NCBI RefSeq assembly: GCF_001426505.1
Contig: NZ_LMEV01000004.1
Location: 33,580 to 84,083 of the forward strand
Direction: 5' to 3'
DNA: 50,504 nt
Source: Variovorax sp. Root473
GTDB lineage: Bacteria; Pseudomonadota; Gammaproteobacteria; Burkholderiales; Burkholderiaceae_C
The notes beneath the pieces were generated by a model. That model saw only the letters and a program-made list of their open reading frames with translations. It had not been told where the DNA came from and did no database searches. The stretch's first letter is position 1. Every line of letters begins with the position of its first letter. Both the position numbers and the translations under genes were made by a program. Below, piece by piece: positions 1 through 8,878 of this stretch.

Positions 1-40
1 CGAAGCGACACGAAGTGCGCGCAGCCTGGGGGCGAGCCGC

Positions 41-1456
41 TTACAGCGAGTAGTACATGTCGAACTCGACCGGGTGCGTCGCCATGCGGAAACGCGTGAC
101 TTCCTGCATCTTGAGGTCGATGTATGCGTCGATGTACGAGTCGGTGAACACGCCGCCCTTGGTCAGGAACGCACGGTCCTTGTCCAGGTGCTCCAGGGCC
201 TGGTCCAGGCTGTGGCAGACGGTCGGGATCAGCGCGTCTTCTTCCGGCGGCAGGTGGTACAGGTCCTTGCTGGCGGCTTCGCCCGGATGGATCTTGTTTT
301 CCACGCCGTCCAGGCCCGCCATCAGCAGCGCGGCAAAGCCCAGGTACGGGTTCATCAGCGGATCGGGGAAGCGCGCTTCGACGCGGCGGCCCTTCGGGTT
401 CGCCACGAACGGGATGCGGATCGAGGCCGAGCGGTTCTTGGCCGAGTAGGCCAGCTTCACCGGGGCTTCGAAGCCGGGCACCAGGCGCTTGTAGCTGTTG
501 GTGCCGGGGTTCGTGATGGCGTTCAGGGCACGGGCGTGCTTGATGATGCCGCCGATGTAGTGCAGCGCGAAGTCCGACAGGCCTGCGTAGCCGTCGCCGG
601 CGAACAGGTTCTTGCCGTCCTTCCAGACCGACTGGTGCACGTGCATGCCGGAGCCGTTGTCGCCGACGATGGGCTTGGGCATGAAGGTGGCGGTCTTGCC
701 GTAGGCGTGGGCCACGTTGTGGATCACGTACTTCTGCAGCTGGACCCAGTCGGCGCGCTGGACCAGCGTGCTGAACTTGGTGCCGATTTCGAGCTGGCCG
801 GCGTTGGCCACTTCATGGTGATGCACTTCGACCGGGATGCCCAGCGATTCGAGCACCAGGCACATTTCCGAGCGCATGTCCTGGAAGCTGTCGACCGGGG
901 GCACCGGGAAGTAGCCGCCCTTGACCGCCGGACGGTGGCCGCTGTTGCCGTGCTCGAACTCCTTGTCGGTGTTCCACGAGGCTTCCTCGGACTCGATCTT
1001 CACGAAGCAGCCCGACATGTCGTTCTTCCAGCGCACGCCGTCGAAGACGAAGAATTCGGGTTCCGGACCGAAGTAGGCGGTGTCGCCCAGGCCGGAAGCC
1101 TTCATGTACGCCTCGGCGCGCTTGGCGAGCGAGCGCGGGTCGCGCTCGTAGGCCTTGCCGTCGGCCGGATCGATCACGTCGCAGGTCAGGATCAGCGTCG
1201 TTTCTTCGAAGAACGGGTCGATGTTGGCGGTGTTCGGGTCGGGCATGAGCTGCATGTCCGAGGCTTCGATGCCCTTCCAACCGGCGATGGACGAACCGTC
1301 GAACGCGTGGCCCGAGGTGAATTTGTCTTCATCGAAGTGCGACACAGGCACGGTCACGTGCTGTTCCTTGCCGCGGGTGTCGGTGAAGCGCAGGTCGACG
1401 AACTTGACCTCGTTTTCCTTGACGAGCTTGAGTACATCGGCGACGGTCTTTGCCAT
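41..1456 (-). CDS. glnA: Glutamine synthetase, type I
   Basis: Converts glutamate, ammonia and ATP to glutamine in the cytosol; the central ammonia-assimilation enzyme. The 471-residue protein has the usual GSI length. The N-terminal beta-grasp part contains the DGSSIAGW segment, the ATP-binding signature beginning NPGTNSYKR lies near residue 317, and the adenylylation loop [10 protein letters not shown] lies near residue 400, so control by GlnE adenylylation is expected (GSI-beta type). The ATG is supported by an AGGAG sequence 7-8 bases upstream. It is the last gene inside the left edge; ntrBC commonly follows in relatives but would lie outside the window. A sigma-54 promoter and NtrC-like sites sit directly upstream, so nitrogen-limited induction is predicted. 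Identification is certain. Confidence 0.98.
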   Translation of the reverse strand: MAKTVADVLKLVKENEVKFVDLRFTDTRGKEQHVTVPVSHFDEDKFTSGHAFDGSSIAGWKGIEASDMQLMPDPNTANIDPFFEETTLILTCDVIDPADGKAYERDPRSLAKRAEAYMKASGLGDTAYFGPEPEFFVFDGVRWKNDMSGCFVKIESEEASWNTDKEFEHGNSGHRPAVKGGYFPVPPVDSFQDMRSEMCLVLESLGIPVEVHHHEVANAGQLEIGTKFSTLVQRADWVQLQKYVIHNVAHAYGKTATFMPKPIVGDNGSGMHVHQSVWKDGKNLFAGDGYAGLSDFALHYIGGIIKHARALNAITNPGTNSYKRLVPGFEAPVKLAYSAKNRSASIRIPFVANPKGRRVEARFPDPLMNPYLGFAALLMAGLDGVENKIHPGEAASKDLYHLPPEEDALIPTVCHSLDQALEHLDKDRAFLTKGGVFTDSYIDAYIDLKMQEVTRFRMATHPVEFDMYYSL

Positions 1457-1503
1457 CAGTTTCTCCTGAGTTGGATGGGTGGTTGGAAATACGGGAGGGG
1501 AGG

Positions 1504-1521
1504 ATGCAGTTTCTGTGCCAT
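1504..1521 (-). promoter_or_regulatory. Sigma-54 (-24/-12) promoter of glnA
   Basis: On the minus strand the sequence ATGGCACAGAAACTGCAT matches the sigma-54 consensus TGGCAC-N5-TTGC, with GG and GC elements 12 bp apart. It lies about 50 bp upstream of the glnA start codon, and paired NtrC-like palindromes lie a further 60-100 bp upstream, the expected enhancer geometry. Confidence 0.8.
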
Positions 1522-1581
1522 TGTCGCCCCGCCGGATGAGGCCCGGGTGACGGTCAGAAGGCTGCCGGGAAAGGAAATAAT

Positions 1582-1615
1582 CACCAAATTGGTGCGCATC
1601 AGATTAACGCACCAA
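1582..1615. promoter_or_regulatory. NtrC-type enhancer sites upstream of glnA
   Basis: The palindrome CACCAAATTGGTG (1582-1594) fits the NtrC pattern GCACC-N5-GGTGC almost fully. It shares its right arm with a second inverted repeat, TTGGTGCG...CGCACCAA, spanning 1589-1615, so there are three half-sites in tandem. The right end overlaps the last codons of the upstream gene (stop at 1604). Binding is inferred from sequence only. Confidence 0.7.
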
Positions 1616-2404
1616 TTCGGGGCCAAGCTTCGCATCAAAGCTGTGCAGGCCTTCGATGAGCTGGCCGTAGGCGGCGTCGAGCCGGCCGGGGTCGCCCTTG
1701 ACGCCCAGCTCGATGTGGCGGCCGTACTGGGGGTGATCCACACTGGGGAGGCTGAATACCTTGATGCCGGCATGGGCCTGCTCGATGGCCTGCATCAGCG
1801 GCGTGAGGGTGGCTTCCATCGCACCGAAAACGATCACGGACTTCTCGGCGATGGCGTTTCGGGTGAAAAGATCGGCGTAGCGGCTGTCGAGCACCGACTC
1901 GATCATCGGCCAGGCCATGACCGGAAAGCCCGGCACGAAATGGACGTGCTCGACGCTGAACCCCGGAATCTTGTTGTACGGGTTGCGGATGATCGACGCG
2001 CCCTGTGGAAACACGCCCATGTTCAGGCGGTGGATGTTGTCCGGCCGGTCGGGCTCGTAGGGCACGCCCTGCTCCTTCGCCGTGTCCTGCATGCGCTCGC
2101 GGATCAGCACTTCGGCTTCGGGGTGCAGCGCCAGCGGCACGCGCAGGGCCTGGGCGGCGCACTGGCGGGTGTGGTCGTCGGGCGTGGCGCCGATGCCGCC
2201 GGTCGAGAACACGATGTCGCCCGAGGCAAAGGCCCGCATGAGGGCGGCGGTGATGCGCGTGGGCTCGTCGCCCACGTATTCCGCCCAGCCCAGTTGCAGG
2301 CCGCGCGCGGCCAGCAGCTCGATGACCTTGGCCATGTGCTTGTCGGCCCGCTTGCCGGAAAGGATCTCGTCGCCGACGACGATGAGACCGAATGCGCGTG
2401 TCAT
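1604..2404 (-). CDS. Molybdopterin-binding domain protein (CinA N-terminal-like)
   Basis: A 266-residue protein made essentially of one MoCF-biosynthesis/molybdopterin-binding (MPT-binding) domain, as in the N-terminal half of CinA. Visible hallmarks are the N-terminal VGDEILSGKR segment and FSTGGIGATPDDHT, which fits the family's nucleotide/pterin-binding glycine loop. The CinA C-terminal nicotinamide-deamidase domain is absent, so a stand-alone MPT-binding family member is meant and the true activity is unknown. The ATG at 2404 overlaps the preceding gene's stop as ATGA, which favours it over an in-frame ATG 12 bases upstream and implies translational coupling. The 3' end runs into the NtrC-like sites of glnA. 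Confidence 0.85.
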   Translation of the reverse strand: MTRAFGLIVVGDEILSGKRADKHMAKVIELLAARGLQLGWAEYVGDEPTRITAALMRAFASGDIVFSTGGIGATPDDHTRQCAAQALRVPLALHPEAEVLIRERMQDTAKEQGVPYEPDRPDNIHRLNMGVFPQGASIIRNPYNKIPGFSVEHVHFVPGFPVMAWPMIESVLDSRYADLFTRNAIAEKSVIVFGAMEATLTPLMQAIEQAHAGIKVFSLPSVDHPQYGRHIELGVKGDPGRLDAAYGQLIEGLHSFDAKLGPELVR

Positions 2405-3321
2405 GGTGAACCCCATTGAGAAAGAGCAGCCTTGTTGGCCTCGGTGGCTTCGGCCGCCTCGAGAGCCGGCGCGTCGCCGCTGCCTGTCACGGGCTGCAGC
2501 GCCGCGCGCTGGGCGCGCAACTGGGCCAGCGCGTCCAGGCAGTAGTGGGCGAACCAGAGCGCGGAGAAGGCGAAGACCAGCGTGTAGATCCAGATGGCGA
2601 TCGGCACCAGCGCGAAGAAGGCGGCGGCGAACAGCAGGCCCGAGGCCCAGACGATGCTCGGCGCGGCGCCCAGGTAGCCGCACAGCACGCCGATGCACAG
2701 CAGCGGCAGCCGGTGGGCGCGCAGCAGCGCGGCGCGTTCCTCGGGGCTGGCGTGCTCGGCCAGCGCGTCGAAGCTCATCACCCGGTAGGTGAGCCAGCCC
2801 CAGATCAGCGGCGGCAGGATCAGCACCAGCGGCGGAATCAGCCACAGCGGCATCGACACCACCAGCGCGATCAGCGCCAGCACGGTGGCGCCGAGCGAGC
2901 GCAGCACGCTGCCAAAGAAGGAAGCGCCCTTCTTCTGTTCGAGCGACGGAAAGCGCCGTTCGGCCACGAGCCTGGTGAGCGCCGGCGCCATGAAGCCGGC
3001 CACGATCAAGAGCGACAGCACCACGATCAGCGGCGTGACGCCGAACACCACCACCAGCGGCGCCAGCGCGGCCGTGACGTCGCTGGAGAAGAGGCGCCCG
3101 ATCCAGGCCCAGAAGCTGGACAGCAAGGGCCAGGCGTCGAGGGCTTCGCGCGTCCAGGCGACGGCCGCGTCCCAGTAGAAGTAGCCGAGCCCCGCGGCCA
3201 GCAGCACCATGAGCGCCAATGGCAGGAGCGACAGCACGATCACGCGCGGGAGCATGCAATAGGCCACCGCGCGCCAGAAGGAGTCGAGGAGCAGGCGCAT
3301 GAGGCGTCGAGGATAGCGCAA
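2401..3321 (-). CDS. EI24 domain-containing integral membrane protein
   Basis: A 306-residue polytopic inner-membrane protein with about six hydrophobic stretches and a C-terminal hydrophilic tail rich in Ala and Glu. The fold resembles the EI24/CysZ family (Etoposide-induced protein 2.4-like), in which CysZ transports sulfate; a substrate cannot be assigned here. The start may instead be the ATG at 3300, which gives a conventional N-terminus and is preceded by a GAGG-type element. Its stop overlaps the next start in ATGA, so it is co-translated with the molybdopterin-binding protein, an arrangement I would expect to be conserved in Comamonadaceae. Confidence 0.8.
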   Translation of the reverse strand: MRYPRRLMRLLLDSFWRAVAYCMLPRVIVLSLLPLALMVLLAAGLGYFYWDAAVAWTREALDAWPLLSSFWAWIGRLFSSDVTAALAPLVVVFGVTPLIVVLSLLIVAGFMAPALTRLVAERRFPSLEQKKGASFFGSVLRSLGATVLALIALVVSMPLWLIPPLVLILPPLIWGWLTYRVMSFDALAEHASPEERAALLRAHRLPLLCIGVLCGYLGAAPSIVWASGLLFAAAFFALVPIAIWIYTLVFAFSALWFAHYCLDALAQLRAQRAALQPVTGSGDAPALEAAEATEANKAALSQWGSP

Positions 3322-3357
3322 GGCCCCGGCCCGCCAGCCGTAAGACCTCTGCCCGGA

Positions 3358-4332
3358 TCAGGCGCGGCCGAACAGCCGCTTCAGGCCCAGCCACTGCTGC
3401 GACCAGAAGCCCCGGCCGTAGTCGCGCGGCCGGCCGTCGGCGCCGGGCTCGACCTGGTCGCGGATGCCGGTCGGGTCGTAGCGGTTCTCGAAGTTGGCGG
3501 TGCCAAAGAGCATGTCCCACCAGGGCAGCAGCACGCCGAAGTTGTGGCCGCCCAGCGTGCTCCGGCCATGCGACTCGTGGCCCAGCCCGATGCTGTGGTG
3601 CAGCCGGTGGAAGCGCGGGCTGACCCACAGCCACTCGCCGAGGGCGCCGAAGCTCAGCCGCAGGTTGGCGTGTTGCAGGCTCTCGCTGAGCTGGGTGAAG
3701 GCCACGACGGCGATGAACTGGCCCGGCGCCACGCCGATCAGCTGCGCCACGATGACGATGAGCGTGTCGTGGATGACGTCGTCCAGCAGGTGGTTGCGAT
3801 CGTCGCTCCACATCGTCATCTGGCGCTGCGAGTGGTGCAGCGAATGCAGGCTCCACCACCAGTTGAACTGGTGCTGGCCGCGGTGGATCCAGTAGCCGAC
3901 GAAGTCGAGCACCACGAGGTAGATGGCAAAGGCCACCCACGGCACGTCGGTCACGCCGGGCCAGGCCTCGTCCAGGTGGAAGGTGCCCCACCCCGCCATG
4001 CGCAGGCCGCCGAGCAGGTCGTCGAACAGCGGCTGCAACGTGAAGAACAGCACCAGCCGGAACAGGCCGAGCCGGTGGATCAGCGTGTAGAGCACGTCGG
4101 TGCGGATGGCGCGGCGGTCGGTCACGGGCTCGACCGCGCGCCAGCGCTGCAGCGGGCCGATCACGGCCAGCAGCACGAGGATCTGGACCACGCCGACGAG
4201 CAGCCATCCCGTGGCGTCGAAGGCGTCCTCGGCCCAGCCGCCCAGGCCGATGGCGTACACCAGCGGCTGCACGGCGGTCTCGAAGAGCCAGCCCTGCATG
4301 GCGGAAAAAACGTCGGTCAACCAGTCGATCAC
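3358..4332 (-). CDS. Sterol desaturase / fatty acid hydroxylase family protein
   Basis: A 324-residue membrane protein of the fatty-acid-hydroxylase superfamily, di-iron enzymes that hydroxylate or desaturate lipids. The histidine clusters that bind iron are present: HRGQH and HSLHH around residues 150-172 and RFHRLHHS followed by GHESHG around residue 242. Four to five hydrophobic segments precede and separate them. It lies 16 bp after the deacetylase and 36 bp before the EI24 gene on the same strand, so it is probably in one transcript. The lipid substrate cannot be told from sequence. Confidence 0.87.
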   Translation of the reverse strand: MIDWLTDVFSAMQGWLFETAVQPLVYAIGLGGWAEDAFDATGWLLVGVVQILVLLAVIGPLQRWRAVEPVTDRRAIRTDVLYTLIHRLGLFRLVLFFTLQPLFDDLLGGLRMAGWGTFHLDEAWPGVTDVPWVAFAIYLVVLDFVGYWIHRGQHQFNWWWSLHSLHHSQRQMTMWSDDRNHLLDDVIHDTLIVIVAQLIGVAPGQFIAVVAFTQLSESLQHANLRLSFGALGEWLWVSPRFHRLHHSIGLGHESHGRSTLGGHNFGVLLPWWDMLFGTANFENRYDPTGIRDQVEPGADGRPRDYGRGFWSQQWLGLKRLFGRA

Positions 4333-4348
4333 GGCGACAACCCAGGAT

Positions 4349-5185
4349 TCAAGGGTGGGAGGCGATCCAGGCGCGATAGTCCGGATGCTGGCGCAGGGTG
4401 CGGAAACAGAAGCCCCTGGCCTTCAGCCCGACGATCAGTGGCTCGAGGTTGGCGGGCGCCCATGGGTCCTTGCGCGACCAGATGCCCAGGTGCGCCAGCA
4501 GGATGTCGCCGGGGCGGATGCCCGCCAGCGCCTGGGCCAGCAGCTTGGGGTTGCTGAAGGTTTCGCTCGGCAACTCGTCGCCCAGGAAGCCGGCGGGCGA
4601 CCAGCCCACGTGCGCATAGCCGCAGTCCCTGGCGGCCGCCAGCAGCGCGGGCGAGGTCTTGCCACCCGGCGCGCGGTACAGCGGCAGCGGCTTCTTGCCG
4701 GTGATGGCGGCCAGCCGGTCGGACGACTTGCGGATGTCGGCGCAGTACTGGGCCGCGCTCCAGACCGACTCCTTGCCGGTCTGCGGGCCGGCCGACGGCC
4801 TGATGCGAAAGCTCGGCGGCGTGCCCTTGGCGTCGCCGCGCCAGTAGGCGTGGTCGTAGGTGTGCGAGGCGAACTCGTGGCCCTCGGCCGCCCTCGCCTT
4901 CCACCACGGCGCCCAGTGGTCGTCCAGGCTGTCGCCGTCGGTCTGGGTGCGCTCGGCGGCGGCGAAGAAGGTGACGCGCACGTCCTGGCGCTTGAGCACG
5001 TCGGCCACCAGCGGGGCGATGCCCATGTGGCCGGTGTCCAGCGTCAGGTAGACCGGCTTGTCGCAGGGGGCGCCCGCGGCTTCCTGTGCCCCGGCCGCCG
5101 GCAGGGTGGCGCAGGCCAGCGCCGCGACGGCACAGGCGACACCGCCGAAACGCCACCCGCGCACGAACTCAGATCCGCTTCGCAT
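4349..5185 (-). CDS. Exported NodB-type polysaccharide deacetylase (atypical metal motif)
   Basis: A 278-residue secreted protein with an N-terminal signal sequence ending near AAGAQEA, then a NodB homology domain. Motif 2 (HTYDH, near residue 110), motif 3 (RAPGG, near 170) and a late LLAHLG motif are recognisable. Motif 1, normally TFDDG, reads TLDTG near residue 48: the catalytic-base Asp is kept but the second, metal-binding Asp is Thr. Family members remove N- or O-acetyl groups from peptidoglycan or polysaccharides using Zn or Co; with this change activity may be altered or lost. The ATG at 5185 overlaps the end of the upstream beta-propeller gene by 17 bases, indicating coupling. Confidence 0.85.
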   Translation of the reverse strand: MRSGSEFVRGWRFGGVACAVAALACATLPAAGAQEAAGAPCDKPVYLTLDTGHMGIAPLVADVLKRQDVRVTFFAAAERTQTDGDSLDDHWAPWWKARAAEGHEFASHTYDHAYWRGDAKGTPPSFRIRPSAGPQTGKESVWSAAQYCADIRKSSDRLAAITGKKPLPLYRAPGGKTSPALLAAARDCGYAHVGWSPAGFLGDELPSETFSNPKLLAQALAGIRPGDILLAHLGIWSRKDPWAPANLEPLIVGLKARGFCFRTLRQHPDYRAWIASHP

Positions 5186-6251
5186 GGTCGAGCGTCCAGA
5201 CGCCGTGCGGCGAGCGGCCGACGTTGACCTGCCGCACGACCTTCTGGCTCGCGAGATCGACCACCGTGAGCTTCTTGGCCCAGCGCGAGGTCACGTACAG
5301 CGTCTTGCCGTCGGCCGACACGTCCATGCAGTCGGGGCCGCCCGGCACGTTGTAGGTGGCGACGACCTTCAGCGTGGTCAGGTCGATGCGGCTGATGGTG
5401 TTGGCGACCCGGTTGCTCACGAACACGGTCTTGCCGTCGCCGGCCGAGCGGAAGGCGTGGGCGCCCTTGCCGGTGGGAATCTTGCCGACCAGCCTGGGCT
5501 GGGCGCCCGCCACGTCGAACACCTGCACGCCGTCGCTGCCGGTGAGGCCCACGAGCAGCGTCTTGTCGTTGTGGGCGCCGAAGATGTCGGCCGGCATGGC
5601 GCCGGTGGCCAGGCGCCAGCGCACGGTCTGCGTCGGCAGGTCGACCGCGATCAGCTCGTCGCTGTCCTGCATGGTGACGTAGGCCACCGTGCTGGTGTTG
5701 TCGATCCAGATGTGGCTGGGCGTCTTGCCGGTGGCGATGCGCTTGGCCAGCTTCAGGTCCTTGCCGTCCCAGCGGTAGATGTCGACGTGGTTCAGGCGGT
5801 TGGCTGCCGTGACGAACCACTTCATGTCGCGCGAGAACTGCAGCTGGTACGGGTCGATGATCCCGTACACCACGCGCTGCACCTCGGCCGTGCGCGGGTC
5901 CAGGAAGGTGAGCGAATCGCCCGCCGAATTGGCCACGATGACCGACTTTTCGTCGGGCGTCATGTAGATGTGGTGCGGTTCCTTGCCGGTGGGAATGCGC
6001 TGCTTCTCGGTCCAGTCGACCGGGTTGATCACGCTCACGCTGGCGTCCAGCGAATTGAGCACAAAAACCGGTGGAGAGGCCGGCGGCGCCGCCGCGACGG
6101 GGAGGGTCACCAGGGCTGTCAGGCAGGACAGCAGGAAGGCCGCGATGCGGCCGTTCGGGCGGGCAGGGAGTCGCAAGGGAAGGTTCCGGGAGAGAGTTAA
6201 CAATCTTAACGGTCGAACCCGACGAACAGCTGACCGCGGGCGCCCCCTCAC
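5169..6251 (-). CDS. Exported YVTN-family beta-propeller repeat protein
   Basis: The mature part consists of about seven repeats of roughly 40 residues with the YVTN/NHL-like pattern (VFVLNSLDASVSVINP, VFVSNRVANTISRIDL, LYVTSRWAKKLTVVDL), which folds as a beta-propeller. A signal peptide precedes it (hydrophobic AAFLLSCLTALVTLPVAAA). The longest reading uses GTG at 6251; a start nearer the signal peptide, such as TTG at 6176, would give a more usual N-terminus, so the first ~25 residues are uncertain. The gene overlaps the NodB deacetylase by 17 bases. Such propellers often act as extracytoplasmic binding or scaffold proteins; no ligand can be inferred. Confidence 0.82.
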   Translation of the reverse strand: MRGRPRSAVRRVRPLRLLTLSRNLPLRLPARPNGRIAAFLLSCLTALVTLPVAAAPPASPPVFVLNSLDASVSVINPVDWTEKQRIPTGKEPHHIYMTPDEKSVIVANSAGDSLTFLDPRTAEVQRVVYGIIDPYQLQFSRDMKWFVTAANRLNHVDIYRWDGKDLKLAKRIATGKTPSHIWIDNTSTVAYVTMQDSDELIAVDLPTQTVRWRLATGAMPADIFGAHNDKTLLVGLTGSDGVQVFDVAGAQPRLVGKIPTGKGAHAFRSAGDGKTVFVSNRVANTISRIDLTTLKVVATYNVPGGPDCMDVSADGKTLYVTSRWAKKLTVVDLASQKVVRQVNVGRSPHGVWTLDHAKRI

Positions 6252-6281
6252 CCGCTGTCGGACCCCGCGCCTTGACCTATG

Positions 6282-7022
6282 TCAAGCGGCCCGGGGCACG
6301 GGCGCCCGCAGCTGGGCCACCTGCTCGGCCGTGAGCCAGCGCCATTGCCCCGGCGCCAGGTCGTCCGGCAGCGCCAGGCCGCCGATGCGCGAGCGGTGCA
6401 GGCCCTCGACCCGGTTGCCGACCGCCGCCAGCATGCGCTTGACCTGGTGGTACTTGCCCTCGGTGAGCGTGAGCCGCAGGTGCAGCGGGCTGTCCGATTC
6501 GCAGGCGGCCGCGCGCACGGGCTTCGGATCGTCGTCGAGCACCACGCCGGCGAGCAGTTTCGCGATCTGCGCCTCGTCGATCGGGTGCTTGGCCGTCACC
6601 TCGTAGACCTTGGGCACGTGGTGCTTGGGCGAGCCCATCTTGTGGATGAACTGGCCGTCGTCGGTCAGCAGCAGCAGGCCCGTCGTGTCCTGGTCGAGCC
6701 GGCCGATGGCCTGCACGCCCTGCACCGCGCCCTTGTTGGGCCGCAGCCGCAGCGGCGACGGCAGCAGCGTGTAGATGCTCGGGTAGGTCGAGGGCTTCTG
6801 CGAGCACTCGGTGCCAGCCGGCTTGTGCAGCATCAGGTAGGCCTTCTCGTGGTACGCCCACGGCGTGCCCTGCACGGTGTAGAGCAGGCCTTCGGGGTCG
6901 AGGTCGGCGAAGGGGTCGGTCACGGCCGCGCCGGCGATGCTCACGTGGCCTTGCTGGACCAGGCCCGCGCACACACGGCGGGTGCCGAAGCCCTGGGTAT
7001 AGAGGATGTCTTGCAGGTGCAT
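6282..7022 (-). CDS. rsuA: 16S rRNA pseudouridine synthase, RsuA family
   Basis: A 246-residue enzyme with an N-terminal S4-like RNA-binding segment (residues about 1-45) followed by the RsuA/RluB/E/F catalytic domain. The active-site motif GRLDQDTTG with the catalytic Asp is near residue 107, and the C-terminal GKYHQVKRMLAAVGN motif is typical. It most likely makes pseudouridine 516 in 16S rRNA, although RluE/RluF-type targets cannot be excluded. The ATG at 7022 gives the standard N-terminus MHLQDILYTQGFG; a longer reading to 7058 would run into the upstream terminator hairpin. Confidence 0.9.
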   Translation of the reverse strand: MHLQDILYTQGFGTRRVCAGLVQQGHVSIAGAAVTDPFADLDPEGLLYTVQGTPWAYHEKAYLMLHKPAGTECSQKPSTYPSIYTLLPSPLRLRPNKGAVQGVQAIGRLDQDTTGLLLLTDDGQFIHKMGSPKHHVPKVYEVTAKHPIDEAQIAKLLAGVVLDDDPKPVRAAACESDSPLHLRLTLTEGKYHQVKRMLAAVGNRVEGLHRSRIGGLALPDDLAPGQWRWLTAEQVAQLRAPVPRAA

Positions 7023-7030
7023 GGGAAATG

Positions 7031-7064
7031 AAAAAAGCGGCCGTGCCGACAGGGGCACGACCGC
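7031..7064 (-). terminator. Rho-independent terminator after ggt
   Basis: On the minus strand an 11-bp stem (arms 7054-7064 and 7037-7047, one G-T pair) with a six-base loop is followed by six T residues (7031-7036). It lies just downstream of the gamma-glutamyltransferase stop and upstream of the RsuA start, separating the two transcripts. Confidence 0.9.
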
Positions 7065-7083
7065 CTTCGAGTGTGCCGCAGGT

Positions 7084-8820
7084 TCAGTACCCGGCGGCCA
7101 GGCCCGTGTTGCGACGGGGATCGTTGGCGCCGTAGAAGCGGTTCGCGCCCACCGGCTTGCCGCCCAGCGAGGGCGCGCCGACGATGATCGCCGCCAGGTG
7201 GTTGGCCGGCTGCGGCACGCCCAGGTTGTGGCCCATGTCGGTCAGGATCTTGCGGGTGTCGGGGCTGATCGCGAAGGTCTCGACGTTGGTGACGTCGGGC
7301 AGCCATTGCTGGTGGAAGCGCGGCGCATCCACCGCTTCCTGCACGTTCATGCCGTAGTCGACCACGTTCAGGATGGTGTGCAGCACGGCCGTGATGATGC
7401 GGCTGCCGCCCGGCGTGCCGACCACGAACACCGGCTTGCCGTCCTTGGACACGATGGTCGGGCTCATCGAGCTCAGCGGGCGCTTGCCCGGGGCGATGGC
7501 ATTGGCCTCGCCCTGCACCAGGCCGTACATGTTGGGCACGCCGACCTTCGAGGTGAAGTCGTCCATCTCGTTGTTCAGCAGCACGCCGGTCTTGTCGGCC
7601 GTGACCTTGGCGCCGAACCAGTCGTTCAGCGTGTACGTCACCGAGACCGCATTGCCCCACTGGTCGGTGATCGAGTAGTGGGTGGTGTTGCTGCCTTCAT
7701 GCGGCGCGACGCCGGGCTTGATGTCCTTCGACACGCCCGCCTTCTTGGGGTCGATGGCCGCGCGGATCTTCGCGGCGTAGCCCTTGTCGAGCAGGCGGTC
7801 GAGCGGGTTCTTCACGAAGTCGGGGTCGCCCAGGTAGCTGTTGCGGTCCACGTAGGCGTGGCGCATGGCTTCGATCTGGTAGTGCACCGACTCCGCCGAG
7901 CGGTAGCCCAGGTCCTTCAGCGGATAGCCCTCCAGGATGTTGAGCATCTCGCAGATGATCACGCCGCCCGAGCTCGGCGGCGGCGCCGACACCACGCGGT
8001 AGCCGCGGTAGTCGCACTCGACCGGCGCGAGTTCGCGCGTCTTGTACTGGTCGAGGTCGGCCTGCGTGATGATGCCCTTGCCGGCCTGGCTCGACGCCAC
8101 GATGGCCTTGCCGACCCAGCCCTTGTAGAAGCCGTCGGTGCCCTTGGCGCTGATTTCCTTCAGCGTCTTCGCCAGGTCTTTCTGCACCAGCTTCTGGCCG
8201 ACCGCGAAGGGCTCGCCCTTGTTCAGGAAGATCGCGCCGGAAACCGGGTCTTTCTTGAAGTCGTTGGTGGCCGTGAGCAGCATGTCGATGTCGCCCTGCT
8301 CCAGCGCAAAGCCCTTGTCGGCCAGCTGGATCGACGGGGCGATGAGGTCGGCGCGCTTCATCGTGCCGTACTTCTCGCGCGCGTACTCCATGCCCGACAC
8401 CGAACCCGGCACGCCCACGGCCAGGTGGCCATTGGTGCTCAGGCCCTTGATGACGTTGCCGTCCTTGTCCAGGTACATGTTGGCCGTGGCGGCCAGCGGG
8501 GCCTTCTCGCGGAAGTCCAGGAAGGTCTTGCGGCCGTCGGCCAGCTGCACGGTCATGAAGCCGCCGCCGCCGAGGTTGCCCGCCGCGGGGTAGACCACCG
8601 CCAGCGCATAGCCCACGGCCACGGCCGCGTCGACCGCGTTGCCACCGCGCTTGAGCACGTCGACGCCCACCTTGCTGGCCAGGTGCTGCGCGCTCACGAC
8701 CATGCCGTGCTCGGCCGCGACCGGCGCCTGCGACGCAGCCTGTGCGCCGCTGGCCGCCGCCCACGTGAGCGCGACCGCGACGGCGGCGCGCAAGGTGGGG
8801 GTCCACTTGAATTGCTGCAT
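7084..8820 (-). CDS. ggt: Gamma-glutamyltransferase (glutathione hydrolase)
   Basis: Periplasmic Ntn-hydrolase that cleaves or transfers the gamma-glutamyl group of glutathione. The 578-residue precursor starts with a clear signal peptide (VAVALTWAAASGAQA), and the autoprocessing/catalytic threonine lies in GSNTTHYSI near residue 378, which splits large and small subunits. The small-subunit motifs PLSSMSPTIV and GGSRIITAV are present. The ATG at 8820 is preceded by AGGAG at good spacing, so this start is preferred over upstream in-frame codons. It is monocistronic, with a strong terminator downstream. Confidence 0.96.
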   Translation of the reverse strand: MQQFKWTPTLRAAVAVALTWAAASGAQAASQAPVAAEHGMVVSAQHLASKVGVDVLKRGGNAVDAAVAVGYALAVVYPAAGNLGGGGFMTVQLADGRKTFLDFREKAPLAATANMYLDKDGNVIKGLSTNGHLAVGVPGSVSGMEYAREKYGTMKRADLIAPSIQLADKGFALEQGDIDMLLTATNDFKKDPVSGAIFLNKGEPFAVGQKLVQKDLAKTLKEISAKGTDGFYKGWVGKAIVASSQAGKGIITQADLDQYKTRELAPVECDYRGYRVVSAPPPSSGGVIICEMLNILEGYPLKDLGYRSAESVHYQIEAMRHAYVDRNSYLGDPDFVKNPLDRLLDKGYAAKIRAAIDPKKAGVSKDIKPGVAPHEGSNTTHYSITDQWGNAVSVTYTLNDWFGAKVTADKTGVLLNNEMDDFTSKVGVPNMYGLVQGEANAIAPGKRPLSSMSPTIVSKDGKPVFVVGTPGGSRIITAVLHTILNVVDYGMNVQEAVDAPRFHQQWLPDVTNVETFAISPDTRKILTDMGHNLGVPQPANHLAAIIVGAPSLGGKPVGANRFYGANDPRRNTGLAAGY

Positions 8821-8878
8821 GGAAAAATCTCCTCTGTGCGTTGGATGAAGAATGAGGGAGGGGTGAACGGTGTGGCCT

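Noticed and set aside
74..4557. Very long open frames antisense to glnA and its neighbours (several hundred codons).
   Set aside because: They follow from high GC at third positions of the real genes, contain biased Arg/Ala/Gly/His composition, lack ribosome binding sites and match no known domain.
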